In this document: one piece after another, positions 44,517 to 54,213 of the stretch | Layout of the letters: each line of letters starts with the position of its first letter | Numbering within the stretch: the first letter of the stretch is position 1 | Assembly: GCA_947074295.1 (NCBI GenBank) | Contig: CAMTPC010000007.1 | Span: 1-59,260 of the forward strand | Source of the DNA: an uncultured Bacteroides sp. | GTDB taxonomy: Bacteria > Bacteroidota > Bacteroidia > Bacteroidales > Bacteroidaceae | DNA length: 59,260 nt | Direction of reading: 5' to 3' | The notes under the pieces: model-generated | Databases searched by the model: none | The model's input: only the letters and a program-made list of their open reading frames with translations | Told to the model about the DNA's origin: nothing | Position numbers and translations under genes: made by a program

Positions 44517-45278
44517 ATGAAATTTATCTCATGGAACGTTAACGGTCTACGTGCCGTACACAGCAAGGGCTTTGCCGACATCTTCAATCAACTAGACGCC
44601 GATTTCTTCTGCTTGCAAGAAACTAAGATGCAGGCTGGACAACTAGACTTGGAGTTCGAGGGATATCACTCGTTCTGGAACTACGCCGAGAAGAAGGGGT
44701 ATTCGGGTACAGCCATTTTCAGCCGCCACAAGCCGGTAGCAGTGACTTATGGACTGGGAATTGAGGAGCATGATCAAGAAGGACGCGTCATCACTCTCGA
44801 GATGGACAACTACTATCTGGTAACGGTATACGTGCCCAACTCGCAAGACGGTCTACGCCGCCTGGACTATCGCATGAAGTGGGAAGACGATTTCAAGGAA
44901 TATTTATGCTGCTTAGATGCAAATAAGCCCGTAGTGATTTGCGGTGACTTGAACGTGGCACACAAGGAGATTGATCTAAAAAACCCGAAGACCAACCGTA
45001 TGAATGCGGGCTTCACCGATGACGAACGTGCCAAGATGCAAGCCTTACTGGATGCTGGCTTCACAGATACCTTCCGCTACTTCTACCCCGACACAGAACT
45101 GGCCTATTCGTGGTGGTCGTATCGCTTCAAGGCTCGCGAGAAGAACACAGGGTGGCGCATCGACTACTTCCTTTCATCCAATAGACTTGACGACAAACTT
45201 GTTAGTGCCAAGATTCATAGTGAGGTGATGGGATCGGATCATTGCCCCGTAGAGGTAATCATTGATTTACAAGACTAA
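44517..45278 (+). CDS. xth: Exodeoxyribonuclease III
   Basis: 253 residues. Mg2+-dependent AP endonuclease and 3'-5' exonuclease of base-excision repair, acting in the cytoplasm. EEP-fold motifs in order: [11 protein letters not shown] with the metal-binding Asn, LQETKM with the catalytic Glu, [21 protein letters not shown] (Asp and Asn), GWRIDYFL and the C-terminal GSDHCPV with the Asp-His pair. The length and motifs are standard. It is a monocistronic gene flanked by a strong hairpin at 45330-45361. Confidence 0.96.
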   Translation: MKFISWNVNGLRAVHSKGFADIFNQLDADFFCLQETKMQAGQLDLEFEGYHSFWNYAEKKGYSGTAIFSRHKPVAVTYGLGIEEHDQEGRVITLEMDNYYLVTVYVPNSQDGLRRLDYRMKWEDDFKEYLCCLDANKPVVICGDLNVAHKEIDLKNPKTNRMNAGFTDDERAKMQALLDAGFTDTFRYFYPDTELAYSWWSYRFKAREKNTGWRIDYFLSSNRLDDKLVSAKIHSEVMGSDHCPVEVIIDLQD

Positions 45279-45621
45279 AAACTGCCCTTTTTTATTCAGT
45301 TATAGACTTCTAAAATACCTATTTTATAGCCAGCCCTTGCCACCGTGGTGGCAAGGGCTGGTCTGTTTTATGGCAAGCCTTGGCTAATATAATGAGCATT
45401 AATGCCTATCAAATCAGGTCTTAATAGCATGCCAAATGAGAATCTCCACATGCCTCCACACAATCAAGCCAACTATGCGAATAGAATCCCTAAAACGATA
45501 ATATTGATTAGCAAACTTACTGAATATTAAAAGAAAACTGTATATTTGGCACCATTGTCCCTGATAATTCACGATGGACTGATTATATCTAAAAACTACG
45601 AAATTACAACTTATAAAACTT
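45279..45621. other. Intergenic region xth / tldD
   Basis: 343 bases without a gene. It holds the long hairpin at 45330-45361 and, near the tldD end, TATATTTG (45541-45548), an exact -7-type element about 75 bases before the start. The rest is plain A/T-rich sequence with no frame I would call a gene. Confidence 0.5.
45330..45361. terminator. Strong hairpin downstream of xth
   Basis: CCAGCCCTTGCCACC (45330-45344) is the exact reverse complement of GGTGGCAAGGGCTGG (45347-45361), nearly no loop. It is followed by the weak T-rich CTGTTTTA. It probably ends xth, though the T-tail is imperfect. Confidence 0.55.
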
Positions 45622-47157
45622 ATGGATAGAAGAAAATTCTTAAAAGCCGGTGGAATGGCATTCATTGGTTCGATGCTGAGCGGAAATGCTTTCGCCTCAT
45701 TGGCTGGTGGTGCTTCGAGCAAATCGGGTGATCCCAACGGTGTTCAAGCCGCTATGAATCATTTTGGTGTGAGCGAGAGCGACCTACGCAAAGTAATGAC
45801 CGCAGCACTAGAGAAAGGCGGTGACTATGCTGACCTATTCTTTGAACACACCTTTTCCAACTCATTGAGCCTGCAAGATGGCGCTGTAAATAGCAACAGA
45901 TCGAATATCGATTTCGGGGTAGGCATCCGTGTGTTGAAAGGCGATCAAACGGGCTATGCCTATGTGGAAAATGTAACACTAGACGACATGCTCAACGCAG
46001 CACGAACTGCAGCACGTATCGCTTCGGATAGCAATGCCTCGCGCGTGGCTAGATTACAAGAGGCACCTGTCGCGAAAAACGTATATCCCGTAACCGCATC
46101 ATGGGAAGAGGTGAGCATCAAGAACAAGATTCCTTATCTGCAAAAACTCAACGACAAGATATTCGCACTGGATCCTCGTGTAGTGAAGGTTAGTGCCAGC
46201 CAGAGTGACGAAACTTCGCATATCCTTTTCTGCAACAGCGAAGGGGTGATGTACTACGATTATCGTCCTATGGGTACGCTGGGTGTTGTATGCATCATGG
46301 AAGAGAACGGAAAGAAGGAAAGCAGCCGCTCGGCACGTGCCTATCGCAAAGGATTCGACTTCCTGAATGACGACCTGATAGACGTGATGGCACGCGAAGT
46401 GATCGGAAAGACTGCCATCCTGTTTGGTGCTATCACGCCCAAAGGTGGTGAGATGCCTGTGGTGATGGGTGCAGGTGGTTCGGGTATCTTGCTACACGAA
46501 GCCATCGGTCATGCTTTCGAAGCGGATTTCAACCGCAAGAATACTTCGATCTTCTCGGATCAACTCAACAAAAAGATCTGCAACGAAAACATTTCAGTGA
46601 TTGATGATGGTACTATCCCTTTCAACCGTGGTTCGGTGAACTTCGATGATGAAGGTGTAGCAGGACAAAAGACCTATCTGGTAAAGGATGGCGTTTTGAC
46701 CAGCTATATGCACGATCGTATCAGCGCGCAACACTATGGTGTAGCCCCAACGGGAAATGGCCGTCGAGAATCGTTCCGCAAGATGCCATTGCCACGTATG
46801 CGCGCCACTTATATGGACCCAGGCGATATGACAGAGGCAGACATCATCTCGACAGTAAAGAAAGGGGTATTTGTGGATCAGTTCCTCAACGGACAGGTGC
46901 AGATCGGTGCAGGCGACTTTACCTTCTTCGTAAAATCGGGCTACCTGATAGAAGACGGCAAACTAACACAGCCTATCAAGGATATCAATATCATCGGTAA
47001 TGGTCCGCAAGCCTTGGCCGACATCGCCATGGTGGGCAACAACGACAAGATTGATAACGGCACATGGACGTGTGGCAAGTCGGGACAATCGTGCCCGGTG
47101 ACCTGCGGTATGCCATCGGCCTTGGTGAGCAAACTAACAGTAGGTGGCGAAAGCTAA
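45622..47157 (+). CDS. TldD-family metalloprotease subunit with twin-arginine-like leader
   Basis: 511 residues. TldD catalytic subunit with the zinc motif HEAIGH at residues 292-297 and the later SGYLIEDGKLTQPIKD segment. TldD/TldE heterodimers degrade unfolded peptides and process microcins and RiPPs. The N-terminus MDRRKFLKAGG, a hydrophobic run and NAFASLAGG form a twin-arginine-type signal, so this copy may be exported, unlike the cytosolic TldD of E. coli. The TldE-like partner follows 24 bases downstream (from its ATG) and has no such leader. Confidence 0.9.
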   Translation: MDRRKFLKAGGMAFIGSMLSGNAFASLAGGASSKSGDPNGVQAAMNHFGVSESDLRKVMTAALEKGGDYADLFFEHTFSNSLSLQDGAVNSNRSNIDFGVGIRVLKGDQTGYAYVENVTLDDMLNAARTAARIASDSNASRVARLQEAPVAKNVYPVTASWEEVSIKNKIPYLQKLNDKIFALDPRVVKVSASQSDETSHILFCNSEGVMYYDYRPMGTLGVVCIMEENGKKESSRSARAYRKGFDFLNDDLIDVMAREVIGKTAILFGAITPKGGEMPVVMGAGGSGILLHEAIGHAFEADFNRKNTSIFSDQLNKKICNENISVIDDGTIPFNRGSVNFDDEGVAGQKTYLVKDGVLTSYMHDRISAQHYGVAPTGNGRRESFRKMPLPRMRATYMDPGDMTEADIISTVKKGVFVDQFLNGQVQIGAGDFTFFVKSGYLIEDGKLTQPIKDINIIGNGPQALADIAMVGNNDKIDNGTWTCGKSGQSCPVTCGMPSALVSKLTVGGES

Positions 47158-47181
47158 TAACCTTTTTAATTGGAACTAACT

Positions 47182-48501
47182 ATGATTTCAGAAGAGAATA
47201 AGAGATTGGCACAATGGGCAATGGACTATGCCCTAAAAAATGGTTGTCAGCAAGCCAAAGTGAGTATAAATACGGGCATCAGCAACTCGTTCAGTCTGCG
47301 CGACGGCAAGATGGACCAGCTCCAACAAACATCAGGAAACACTATGCGAATCGTGTTGTTTGTGGATGGACGAAACGGCATCTACGAGACCAATAGACTG
47401 AATAAAAAAGAGCTGGAAACTTTCATTAAGAATGGTATCGAAGCTACGCGCTATATAGCAAAGGATGAGGCACGTGTCTTGCCCGATGCATCGAGATATT
47501 ACAAAGGGGGCAAACCCGACCTGAAACAGTATGATGAGAGCTTTAAGAAGATAGATCCGGATACAAAAGTAGCGATAGCGCAAGCTGTATCCGAGGAGAT
47601 CATGGGCAAAGATCCACGCATCATCTCGGTTACTTCGGGATATAGAGACGGTGGATACTATTCATACACCGTCACTAGTAATGGTTTCGAGAGTAGCAAT
47701 CAGCGAAGCAGCTACTCACTCAACGCGGGTGTATCCATAAGAGGAGAAGGCGAAGCGCGTCCATCATCGGGATGGGGCGAATCTGCTATGTTCTATAATG
47801 AACTTCCCAAAAAGGATATTGGCAAGACAGCATTGGAACGCGTGCTAGCCAAGATTGGACAGAAGAAAATACAGTCGGGCAAATATACCATGATAGTGGA
47901 GCCGCGCAACACAGGTCAATTATTGGGTCCATTGTTGAGTGCCATACAAGGAGCAGCCATACAGCAAAAGAATTCATTCTTAATGGATAAGCTAGGCGAA
48001 CAAGTGGTGTCGAGCAAAATGACGCTGATAGACTCGCCACACATAATAGGTGCAAATGGCGCACGTTATTATGACGGTGAAGGAGTGGCCACCATCGAAC
48101 AACCCATCTTTGATGCAGGGGTGTTAAAGACGTATTATATCAACACCTATAACGCCAATAAGATGCAATGCACGCCCACTATCTCAAGCCCATCACTGCC
48201 CATCCTTTCTATGGGTGATAAGGATGTGGATGGATTGATAAAGGCATCGCACAACGCTATCCTTGTGACAGGCTTTAATGGTGGCAACTGCAACAGCACT
48301 ACGGGCAACTTCTCGTACGGGGTGGAAGGTTTCCTGATAGAGAACGGACAATTGACTCAACCTATCTCCGAAATGAACATTACGGGCAATATGCTCACAC
48401 TATGGTCTTCGCTAGTAGAGACGGGCAATGACCCCAATCTTTCATCGAGCATGCGCATTCCTACGCTAGTGTTCGAAGGAGTGGACTTTAGCGGAATTTA
48501 A
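47182..48501 (+). CDS. TldE/PmbA-family subunit
   Basis: 439 residues from ATG 47182; a TTG at 47170 would add four. TldE lacks the zinc motif and pairs with TldD to form the protease chamber. Family pattern: SFSLRDGKMDQLQQTSG near the N-terminus, VEPRNTGQLLGPLLSAIQG in the middle, and GVEGFLIENGQLTQPISEMN near the C-terminus. No signal peptide is visible, in contrast to the upstream TldD. The two genes are cotranscribed and end at the hairpin at 48561-48604. Confidence 0.9.
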   Translation: MISEENKRLAQWAMDYALKNGCQQAKVSINTGISNSFSLRDGKMDQLQQTSGNTMRIVLFVDGRNGIYETNRLNKKELETFIKNGIEATRYIAKDEARVLPDASRYYKGGKPDLKQYDESFKKIDPDTKVAIAQAVSEEIMGKDPRIISVTSGYRDGGYYSYTVTSNGFESSNQRSSYSLNAGVSIRGEGEARPSSGWGESAMFYNELPKKDIGKTALERVLAKIGQKKIQSGKYTMIVEPRNTGQLLGPLLSAIQGAAIQQKNSFLMDKLGEQVVSSKMTLIDSPHIIGANGARYYDGEGVATIEQPIFDAGVLKTYYINTYNANKMQCTPTISSPSLPILSMGDKDVDGLIKASHNAILVTGFNGGNCNSTTGNFSYGVEGFLIENGQLTQPISEMNITGNMLTLWSSLVETGNDPNLSSSMRIPTLVFEGVDFSGI

Positions 48502-48560
48502 TATCTAACTTATTAATAGAAAAGATAGCTAATGCGGTAAGCTATCAAACTGATTCAAAT

Positions 48561-48604
48561 AAAAAGAGGCTGTCTAACTTCGCAAAGTTAGGCAGCCTCT
48601 TTTT
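48561..48604. terminator. Bidirectional intrinsic terminator
   Basis: AAAAAGAGGCTGTCTAACTT (48561-48580) pairs with AAGTTAGGCAGCCTCTTTTT (48585-48604) over 20 positions with one G-U pair, and a CGCA loop. It ends tldE and, on the other strand, the small secreted protein gene. Confidence 0.9.
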
Positions 48605-48622
48605 TAGGTCCTCCCAGAAAGG

Positions 48623-49150
48623 CTATTTCTTATTAATGATAGCGCGGCTCACTTCAAAACGGTCAATCATAACACCTTCAGAAGGCAACCATATTTTCAG
48701 TTTATGATTCTTGCCACGAAGTGCTTTTACTGAGATACTAGTGCGCACCGAGTTGATCAGCTTGTTTTTGATAGCAATCTCGTTGGTATCTTGTAAATCC
48801 ATACCCACAATAATGATAGGCTCATCAGGTGCCTTATCTTTATCGATGCTATAATATACAGTTACGTTGTAAGTACCTCCAGGAAGCTTGCTCTTGATAT
48901 CGTATTCTGCATAAGGCGCTAGGGATTTCTTATTAGCCGATTCACCTTTACGGTTGTAAGATGAACTTTTACCATGGATATAATCTTTGCTTTTAACAGT
49001 AGTTTTTTCCAAGAAACGTGAGCTATTATATTGCGTAGCATCAATAGATACGCGCATGCTAGACATTTCGTGTTGATCGTCGCTTTGAGCAAAAAGAGTT
49101 ACAGATGTAAGAGAGAATAAGAAAGAAAATAGAAAGATTAATTTCTTCAT
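48623..49150 (-). CDS. Small secreted protein of unknown function
   Basis: 175 residues with a clear signal peptide (about 1-22, ending TLFAQS). The mature protein is beta-rich: MRVSIDATQYNSSRFLEKT, then AEYDIKSKLPGGTYNVTVYY, then a C-terminal GKNHKLKIWLPSEGVMIDRF. The last part is reminiscent of carbohydrate-binding or jelly-roll domains in which a strand pair ends LDRFEV, but I cannot assign a family. A promoter (49188-49218 on the minus strand) precedes it and a terminator follows, so it is a single-gene unit in the periplasm or outside the cell. Confidence 0.75.
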   Translation of the reverse strand: MKKLIFLFSFLFSLTSVTLFAQSDDQHEMSSMRVSIDATQYNSSRFLEKTTVKSKDYIHGKSSSYNRKGESANKKSLAPYAEYDIKSKLPGGTYNVTVYYSIDKDKAPDEPIIIVGMDLQDTNEIAIKNKLINSVRTSISVKALRGKNHKLKIWLPSEGVMIDRFEVSRAIINKK

Positions 49151-49187
49151 ACTGAATAGGGGTTTTAGTTTTTGTTTTTAAAGTGCG

Positions 49188-49218
49188 CAAAGATAGAGAT
49201 TTACACTTTTATTCTAAA
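49188..49218 (-). promoter_or_regulatory. Promoter of the small secreted protein gene
   Basis: On the minus strand, TTTA (49215-49218), 19 bases, then TATCTTTG (49188-49195), an exact -7 match with a three-of-four -33 match, about 40 bases before the start codon. Confidence 0.55.
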
Positions 49219-49275
49219 ACACCGTTAACAGTCAAAAACAAATAAGAAAGAGAGTAATAAAAGTTTTCACAATTA

Positions 49276-49641
49276 TTATAAAGATGTCGAGCCAGTGGCT
49301 TCTTTATCCTGCTCTTGGAGTTCTTTCAATTCTTTATTAAGGAACACAGAAAGGATTGTTCGTATTACAACGACTCCTGCCAATATAATCAACTCTTGAA
49401 AGGTAGGTTCGAGGACCGTTTTCAAAATATCCGAAGCAATCAAGAACTCAAGCCCCAACAACAAATAGGTCCCGAACACCGAACGAAGGCGTCGGATATT
49501 GTTCGCCGAATACTTGCCTGAAAAGCGTTTGCATTCGTTGATAAGAAACAATACCATAGCAATCAGTGCTCCGTAGGTGACTATCAGCAGGCTGATAACA
49601 CTCATGATAATGGCTAGCAAGTCTAAGAAATGGATAAGCAT
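49276..49641 (-). CDS. DUF1622 integral membrane protein
   Basis: 121 residues with three hydrophobic segments (about 7-34, 53-72 and 80-100) and a charged tail. The pattern, with RSVFGTYLLLGLEFLIASDILKT (split here only for description) and a following PTFQELIILAGVVVIRT, is that of DUF1622. Its function is not known; members sit in the inner membrane. It stands alone between the secreted protein and the glycan cluster. Confidence 0.85.
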   Translation of the reverse strand: MLIHFLDLLAIIMSVISLLIVTYGALIAMVLFLINECKRFSGKYSANNIRRLRSVFGTYLLLGLEFLIASDILKTVLEPTFQELIILAGVVVIRTILSVFLNKELKELQEQDKEATGSTSL

Positions 49642-49747
49642 AAGTTAGTTCGTTTTCATTATAACAGCCAAAAAGAACAAATGTTTAGAAGAATATATAG
49701 GATGCATGATATAATAAAACATGTGAAATTTGCGTTATCAAAACACT

Positions 49748-50137
49748 ATGGATCACTTAAGAACTTTTATAGACAAAAGAGGCAAACTTACGCTGCTAGA
49801 GATGGGAGCCGAAGTACCTTTCACAGTAGCACGTATCTATTGGATATATGATGTACCGTCAGGAGAAGAAAGAGGCAAGCACGCCAATCGTATATCCTAC
49901 CAATACCTGGTAGCTGTCAATGGAACCATCGATATTCGCTTGGAAGATATCAACGGTATACGTGAGATAAAACTAGATTCAAAAAGTGAAGGGATCCTCG
50001 TACCGCCGGGAACGTGGAACGAACTACGCAACTTCTCAGAAGATGCTGTATTGATGGTATTGGCATCGCATCTTTATGATCCTGAAACCTATCTCAATAC
50101 ACACGAAGAGTTCATCGCCTATATCCATAACAAATAG
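49748..50137 (+). CDS. FdtA/WxcM-like sugar 3,4-ketoisomerase family cupin with altered His sites
   Basis: 129 residues from ATG 49748 (a TTG at 49730 is possible). FdtA-type cupins convert dTDP-4-keto-6-deoxyglucose to a 3-keto sugar for amination. The fold is clear: RIYWIYDVPSG, GKHANRISYQYLVAVNGT and EDAVLMVLASHLYDPETYL. Two positions differ from the usual motifs: HAHK/R is HANR here (H45, N47) and the later W-H-E is WNE (W90, N91). One catalytic-site His is thus replaced, so activity is uncertain. It heads a three-gene set with GNAT and FdtB-like genes. Confidence 0.8.
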   Translation: MDHLRTFIDKRGKLTLLEMGAEVPFTVARIYWIYDVPSGEERGKHANRISYQYLVAVNGTIDIRLEDINGIREIKLDSKSEGILVPPGTWNELRNFSEDAVLMVLASHLYDPETYLNTHEEFIAYIHNK

Positions 50138-50140
50138 AAA

Positions 50141-51112
50141 ATGAGTAGCGGCAAAATGATAACTGTGGCTCGCTACACAGCAGAGCTTAAAGAGGTTTGG
50201 GATAAATTCGTGCAAGCCTCCCGCAATGGCACTTTCTTGTTGGAGCGCGACTATATGGATTATCATGACGACCGTTTTGACGACCATTCCCTATTGTTCT
50301 ATACCGATCATCACCTGATAGCTGTTCTTCCCGCACACATTGACGGAAGCATCTTTTGCAGTCACAACGGATTGACTTATGGAGGCTTCGTGCTTCATCG
50401 ACAGACCACTGCCCAACTGACTTTAGAGCTTTTCGAGACACTGCTCGCCTACCTGCGCGAGGAGTTGAAAACAATGACGACACTCATTTATCGTCCCATT
50501 CCACATATCTATCATCACTATCCTGCCGAAGAAGACTTATATGCCCTCTATCGATATGGCGCACAGCTTTCAGCCCGGAAGATTGCCTCAGTAGTGAAGC
50601 AGTCGACCCCAATTGCTTTTAGCGCCCTACGCCGCCGCAAGCTAAAACTGGCTCTTAATCTGCATTACCTGGTCCATACCAACAATGGATGGGCTGAGTA
50701 TTGGACTATGCTAGAAGAGACCTTGCGCGAGCGCCACAATGCTGCGCCCGTACATACACTCGAAGAAATACTACTATTGCAACAACGCTTCCCCGACAAC
50801 ATCCGCCTGTTCACCGTAACATCAGCCGACGGGGCTATGATCGGTGGCACAGTAGTTTATAGCACACCTACAGTGGCTCATATCCAATATATCGCCTCGT
50901 CCAATGAGGGACGCAACAAGGGCGCACTCGACTTCCTTTTTGACTATTTGATTCACGTTCGCTACCGCAACAAAGCCTATTTCGACTTGGGGACATCGGT
51001 CGAACAAGGAGGATTGTATATGAACGAAGGGTTAGTATTCCAGAAAGAAGGGTTTGGCGGACGTGCCATTGTTTATGATACATATCAAATAGACTTAAAA
51101 CACAAATCATGA
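50141..51112 (+). CDS. GNAT/FemAB-like acyltransferase of the glycan cluster
   Basis: 323 residues with a doubled GNAT-like (FemAB/BioF2) layout: a first half with [20 protein letters not shown] and a second half with [37 protein letters not shown] and a [19 protein letters not shown] ending. It sits between an FdtA-like and an FdtB-like gene, three bases after the first and overlapping the second. That is where an FdtC N-acetyltransferase would be expected, so it may acylate the 3-amino sugar, though classical FdtC has a different, left-handed beta-helix fold. Confidence 0.75.
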   Translation: MSSGKMITVARYTAELKEVWDKFVQASRNGTFLLERDYMDYHDDRFDDHSLLFYTDHHLIAVLPAHIDGSIFCSHNGLTYGGFVLHRQTTAQLTLELFETLLAYLREELKTMTTLIYRPIPHIYHHYPAEEDLYALYRYGAQLSARKIASVVKQSTPIAFSALRRRKLKLALNLHYLVHTNNGWAEYWTMLEETLRERHNAAPVHTLEEILLLQQRFPDNIRLFTVTSADGAMIGGTVVYSTPTVAHIQYIASSNEGRNKGALDFLFDYLIHVRYRNKAYFDLGTSVEQGGLYMNEGLVFQKEGFGGRAIVYDTYQIDLKHKS

Positions 51113-52209
51113 TACCCTATTTTAGTTTACAAAAGATCACAGAATCTTTTGAACCCCAATTATCCGAAGCCATTAACGACATCACTGCATCGGGCTGGTA
51201 CCTTCAAGGTAAGGCCAACGCAAACTTTGAAAAAGAGTTCGCTGACTATTGTGGCACCACGCACTGTGTAGGCACAGGCAATGGTATGGATGCCATTACC
51301 CTAATTCTGCTGGCATGGCAAGCCATGGGTAAGACACAGCGAGGCGATGAAGTGATCGTACCCGCCAATACCTGTATAGCCACCATTATCGGCATATTGC
51401 GCGCTGGCATGCAGCCAGTGCTTTGCGAGCCCGAAGCTTACTCGTGTAATATCAATCCACACAAGATCGTGACACTCATCACTACAAACACCAAAGTCAT
51501 ACTGCCCGTGCATCTGTATGGACATAGTGCAGACATGGACCCAATCCTGGCTATCGCCATGCAACATGGGCTACTCGTGCTCGAAGATTGCGCACAAGCT
51601 CATGGAGCTTTCTACAAAGGGAAACGTGTAGGTAGCTTGGGACATGCAGCTGCATTCAGCTTCTATCCATCCAAGAATCTGGGTGCACTAGGAGATGGTG
51701 GGGCCGTAACGACCAGCGATGTGGATACCGCAACTTACGTCCGTGCATTGGGCAACTATGGATCGTCCGCCAAATATGTGCACGACTTCAAGGGTATCAA
51801 TAGCCGTCTTGACGAACTACAAGCCGCCATTCTGTCGGTAAAGCTGAAGCGATTGGACGCGGACAATGAGCGACGTCGCGAAGTGGCTCGCCGCTATCGT
51901 AAAGGGATGCACAATCCACTAGTAAGATTATTGCCTGTTAGTGAACCAATGGAGAATGTCTATCACATTTTCCCAATATTCTGTAGTGATCGAGAACGTC
52001 TGCAAGCTTATCTGATGGAAAAAGGCATCCAGACCTTGATCCACTATCCCATTGCCCCGCACAAGCAACAAGCCCTTAGCGAATATGCTGCCTTGTCACT
52101 ACCCATCACCGAACAGATTCATCGCGAGGAGTTAAGTCTACCGATGTCACCACTGCTCACAGACGAGGAGATAGAACATATCATCGAAAGTATTAATCAC
52201 TTTGTTTAA
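51109..52209 (+). CDS. DegT/DnrJ/EryC1/StrS aminotransferase (FdtB-like)
   Basis: 366-residue PLP-dependent sugar aminotransferase. The N-terminus IPYFSLQ, the [20 protein letters not shown] motif, [14 protein letters not shown], and the PLP Lys in [16 protein letters not shown] mark the family. Following FdtA and an acyltransferase it would place the amino group at C3 of a dTDP-keto-sugar (Fuc3N or Qui3N type). The start overlaps the GNAT gene by four bases (ATGA). The stop lies three bases from the stop of the converging glycosyltransferase gene. Confidence 0.93.
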   Translation: MIPYFSLQKITESFEPQLSEAINDITASGWYLQGKANANFEKEFADYCGTTHCVGTGNGMDAITLILLAWQAMGKTQRGDEVIVPANTCIATIIGILRAGMQPVLCEPEAYSCNINPHKIVTLITTNTKVILPVHLYGHSADMDPILAIAMQHGLLVLEDCAQAHGAFYKGKRVGSLGHAAAFSFYPSKNLGALGDGGAVTTSDVDTATYVRALGNYGSSAKYVHDFKGINSRLDELQAAILSVKLKRLDADNERRREVARRYRKGMHNPLVRLLPVSEPMENVYHIFPIFCSDRERLQAYLMEKGIQTLIHYPIAPHKQQALSEYAALSLPITEQIHREELSLPMSPLLTDEEIEHIIESINHFV

Positions 52210-52212
52210 TCC

Positions 52213-53304
52213 TTATTTCCAGGCATCGAGATACATTTGCGCCACACGTATATAATCATGGTGCCGGCGCACATACTCGATGCTTTGTCGCGAAAGCTCA
52301 GGGATACGTTCTTTGTGCTGAGTCAAGTCGACCAGCTGTTGATAAAGTTGATTGGGATCAGGGGTGATATTAATGATCGGTCGAAGTTCTTTTTCTCCCA
52401 GTATTTCATAATTTTCGGGTTCGCCCCCCCCGCATACGATAACCCCTTTGGCCATAGCCAGTAGCGAATTCATCGAAGGCGTATAGGCATATAGTTGATC
52501 AAGCTGCACATCGGCAGTGCTCATCATTCGTTCGTATTCTATGAAAGGCACATCCACCGCTTTAGTGATGTAGCAGTCATTGGGATATTCTCGGGCTACC
52601 CGTTCCAATATTGGGAGCATGATATCCGTCCCCTTGATATGATGTCGTTGCGACTGTATGCCGATAAAGTAGTTGATTCGGTCGGGCACTTCACGCACGC
52701 GGCTCTCTATTCCCTCCCAATTGATAGGCAGTGGGATGAACGTCGTGTGATAAGGGAAATCTTCCTTATAAGCCACATAATATTCCCATAGACAAGCGAT
52801 GACACCTCTGCTACCATACGCCATTTCCTTATTGGCACGTGCAGTGCCACCAAATAGGTTTTCTTTGATAATAGCCCTATTCTCGGGTGTCAATCTCAAT
52901 TCATCTCCTGTCTTAAAGTCCGAATACTTATAAACCTCCCGATCTATACACGCCTTCACATAGTAGTGATCCGTGCCGAAGGCGCCTAGGAAAATCTTTC
53001 CATTATGGCGCGACAGATAGCGATACACATATATGCTCTTTTCTGGACGTAGATGCAAGAAACAAGGATTCACGAATTGCACCACATCATATCCCTTGAG
53101 CTGTGGCAAAATCTTTAACAAGCGGGCGATATATTTCACACCATCCCACTTACCATCCGAAGCACGGCTCAGGTCAATATCACGTGGATAGTTCTTCCAC
53201 CCATTACCATTGGACACCACACAGACTTCGTGTCCCAGGTGTCGCAACCCCTCGGCCAACGTCCAATGTATATTACTGAATTCACCTAGTAATAATATCC
53301 TCAT
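52213..53304 (-). CDS. Glycosyltransferase, GT4-like (group 1)
   Basis: 363 residues, GT-B fold. The N-terminal domain begins MRILLLGEFSNIHWTLAEGL with GHEVCVVSNG, and the C-terminal domain contains FIGIQSQRHHIKGTDIMLPIL, the nucleotide-sugar site AKGVIVCGGGEPENYEILG and a C-terminal RRHHDYIRVAQMYLDAW. It would add a sugar to a surface glycan at the inner face of the membrane. Donor and acceptor are unknown. It overlaps the upstream GT2 gene by four bases (53301-53304). It runs opposite to fdtA/fdtB, which is unusual within one glycan cluster. Confidence 0.85.
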   Translation of the reverse strand: MRILLLGEFSNIHWTLAEGLRHLGHEVCVVSNGNGWKNYPRDIDLSRASDGKWDGVKYIARLLKILPQLKGYDVVQFVNPCFLHLRPEKSIYVYRYLSRHNGKIFLGAFGTDHYYVKACIDREVYKYSDFKTGDELRLTPENRAIIKENLFGGTARANKEMAYGSRGVIACLWEYYVAYKEDFPYHTTFIPLPINWEGIESRVREVPDRINYFIGIQSQRHHIKGTDIMLPILERVAREYPNDCYITKAVDVPFIEYERMMSTADVQLDQLYAYTPSMNSLLAMAKGVIVCGGGEPENYEILGEKELRPIINITPDPNQLYQQLVDLTQHKERIPELSRQSIEYVRRHHDYIRVAQMYLDAWK

Positions 53305-54191
53305 ACGAAGAAGCTCACAGGATTAATGATACAACGCGCCAACGTGTATTTATTAGAATAGTGTCCATCGGGAAGAGGCAGCAAACGATTCTTCTTAAGT
53401 TGTTTGAAGTATTTCAGTCCATCACCTATAGGACAACGGTTGCGTCGCAACTGTAGCAAGAAATCTATTGTAAGGAAGCTCAAACGACGGATCAAAGCTT
53501 TATGCTGTAATTCGGATGATGAGTTCAGATGGGAAGCCAAGAAAGACTTCAAGTCCAATAGCAGACTCATAAAATCATCCATCCGTTTTTTACGATGCTC
53601 CCACTCCGTATTGTTCAATATCGACACTTCACTTTGCATATAACCATATACCAGTTTATCGGTAATGACTGTAGTTCCAGCCAAGAAATAGGCTTTTGCT
53701 ACGAAAGCCTCATCCTCATGATATACCTCCTCGGCAAAGCACAGCTGATTGTGATCCAACCATTCACGCAAGAAGAGGTGCCTCCAGGCAGTACCCATAA
53801 AGTTGTGGTGCGCCATATATTCGGCTCCTGATACATAAACCTCTACACTACCTTCAGATTCAACATTGTCTATACCCACCACAGAAGTGATAGGTATATA
53901 TCCAAAAGAAAGCATATCAGGCTGATACATACGAAGCAGATCGACACAATAGGATAAGGAGGATGGCAATAAAACATCATCGGCATCCAAGAAGAGAAGG
54001 TAGGTCCCATGAGCCTGCCGCATACCCTTGTTGCGTGCAGCTCCCAGGCCTTTTCCATCATCATCCACCACAATCACCTCATAGCTTCCTTCATTCAGAC
54101 CTTGTCTTTTCAAAGAAGCTTCACATCTATGCAGGTCCACAGGATCGGCACTGCCATAAAAGGGTACTATGATGCTCAATAGCGGGTTCAT
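53301..54191 (-). CDS. Glycosyltransferase family 2
   Basis: 296 residues, GT-A fold: LLSIIVPFYGSADPVDLHRC at the N-terminus, VIVVDDDGKGLGAARNKG, and the metal-binding DxD-type motif FLDADDVLLP, followed by a VYHEDEAFVAKAYFLA catalytic stretch. It transfers one sugar to the growing glycan; specificity unknown. First gene of a two-gene minus-strand unit, divergent from wzx. A TACCTTTG element (54197-54204, minus strand) lies only five bases before the start and would give almost no leader. Confidence 0.9.
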   Translation of the reverse strand: MNPLLSIIVPFYGSADPVDLHRCEASLKRQGLNEGSYEVIVVDDDGKGLGAARNKGMRQAHGTYLLFLDADDVLLPSSLSYCVDLLRMYQPDMLSFGYIPITSVVGIDNVESEGSVEVYVSGAEYMAHHNFMGTAWRHLFLREWLDHNQLCFAEEVYHEDEAFVAKAYFLAGTTVITDKLVYGYMQSEVSILNNTEWEHRKKRMDDFMSLLLDLKSFLASHLNSSSELQHKALIRRLSFLTIDFLLQLRRNRCPIGDGLKYFKQLKKNRLLPLPDGHYSNKYTLARCIINPVSFFV

Positions 54192-54213
54192 TACAACAAA
54201 GGTAATGATATAT

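Noticed and set aside
54197..54204. TACCTTTG on the minus strand before the GT2 gene as a promoter
   Set aside because: It fits the -7 consensus, but only five bases separate it from the start codon and no TTTG partner lies at the right distance; a leaderless mRNA would be required.
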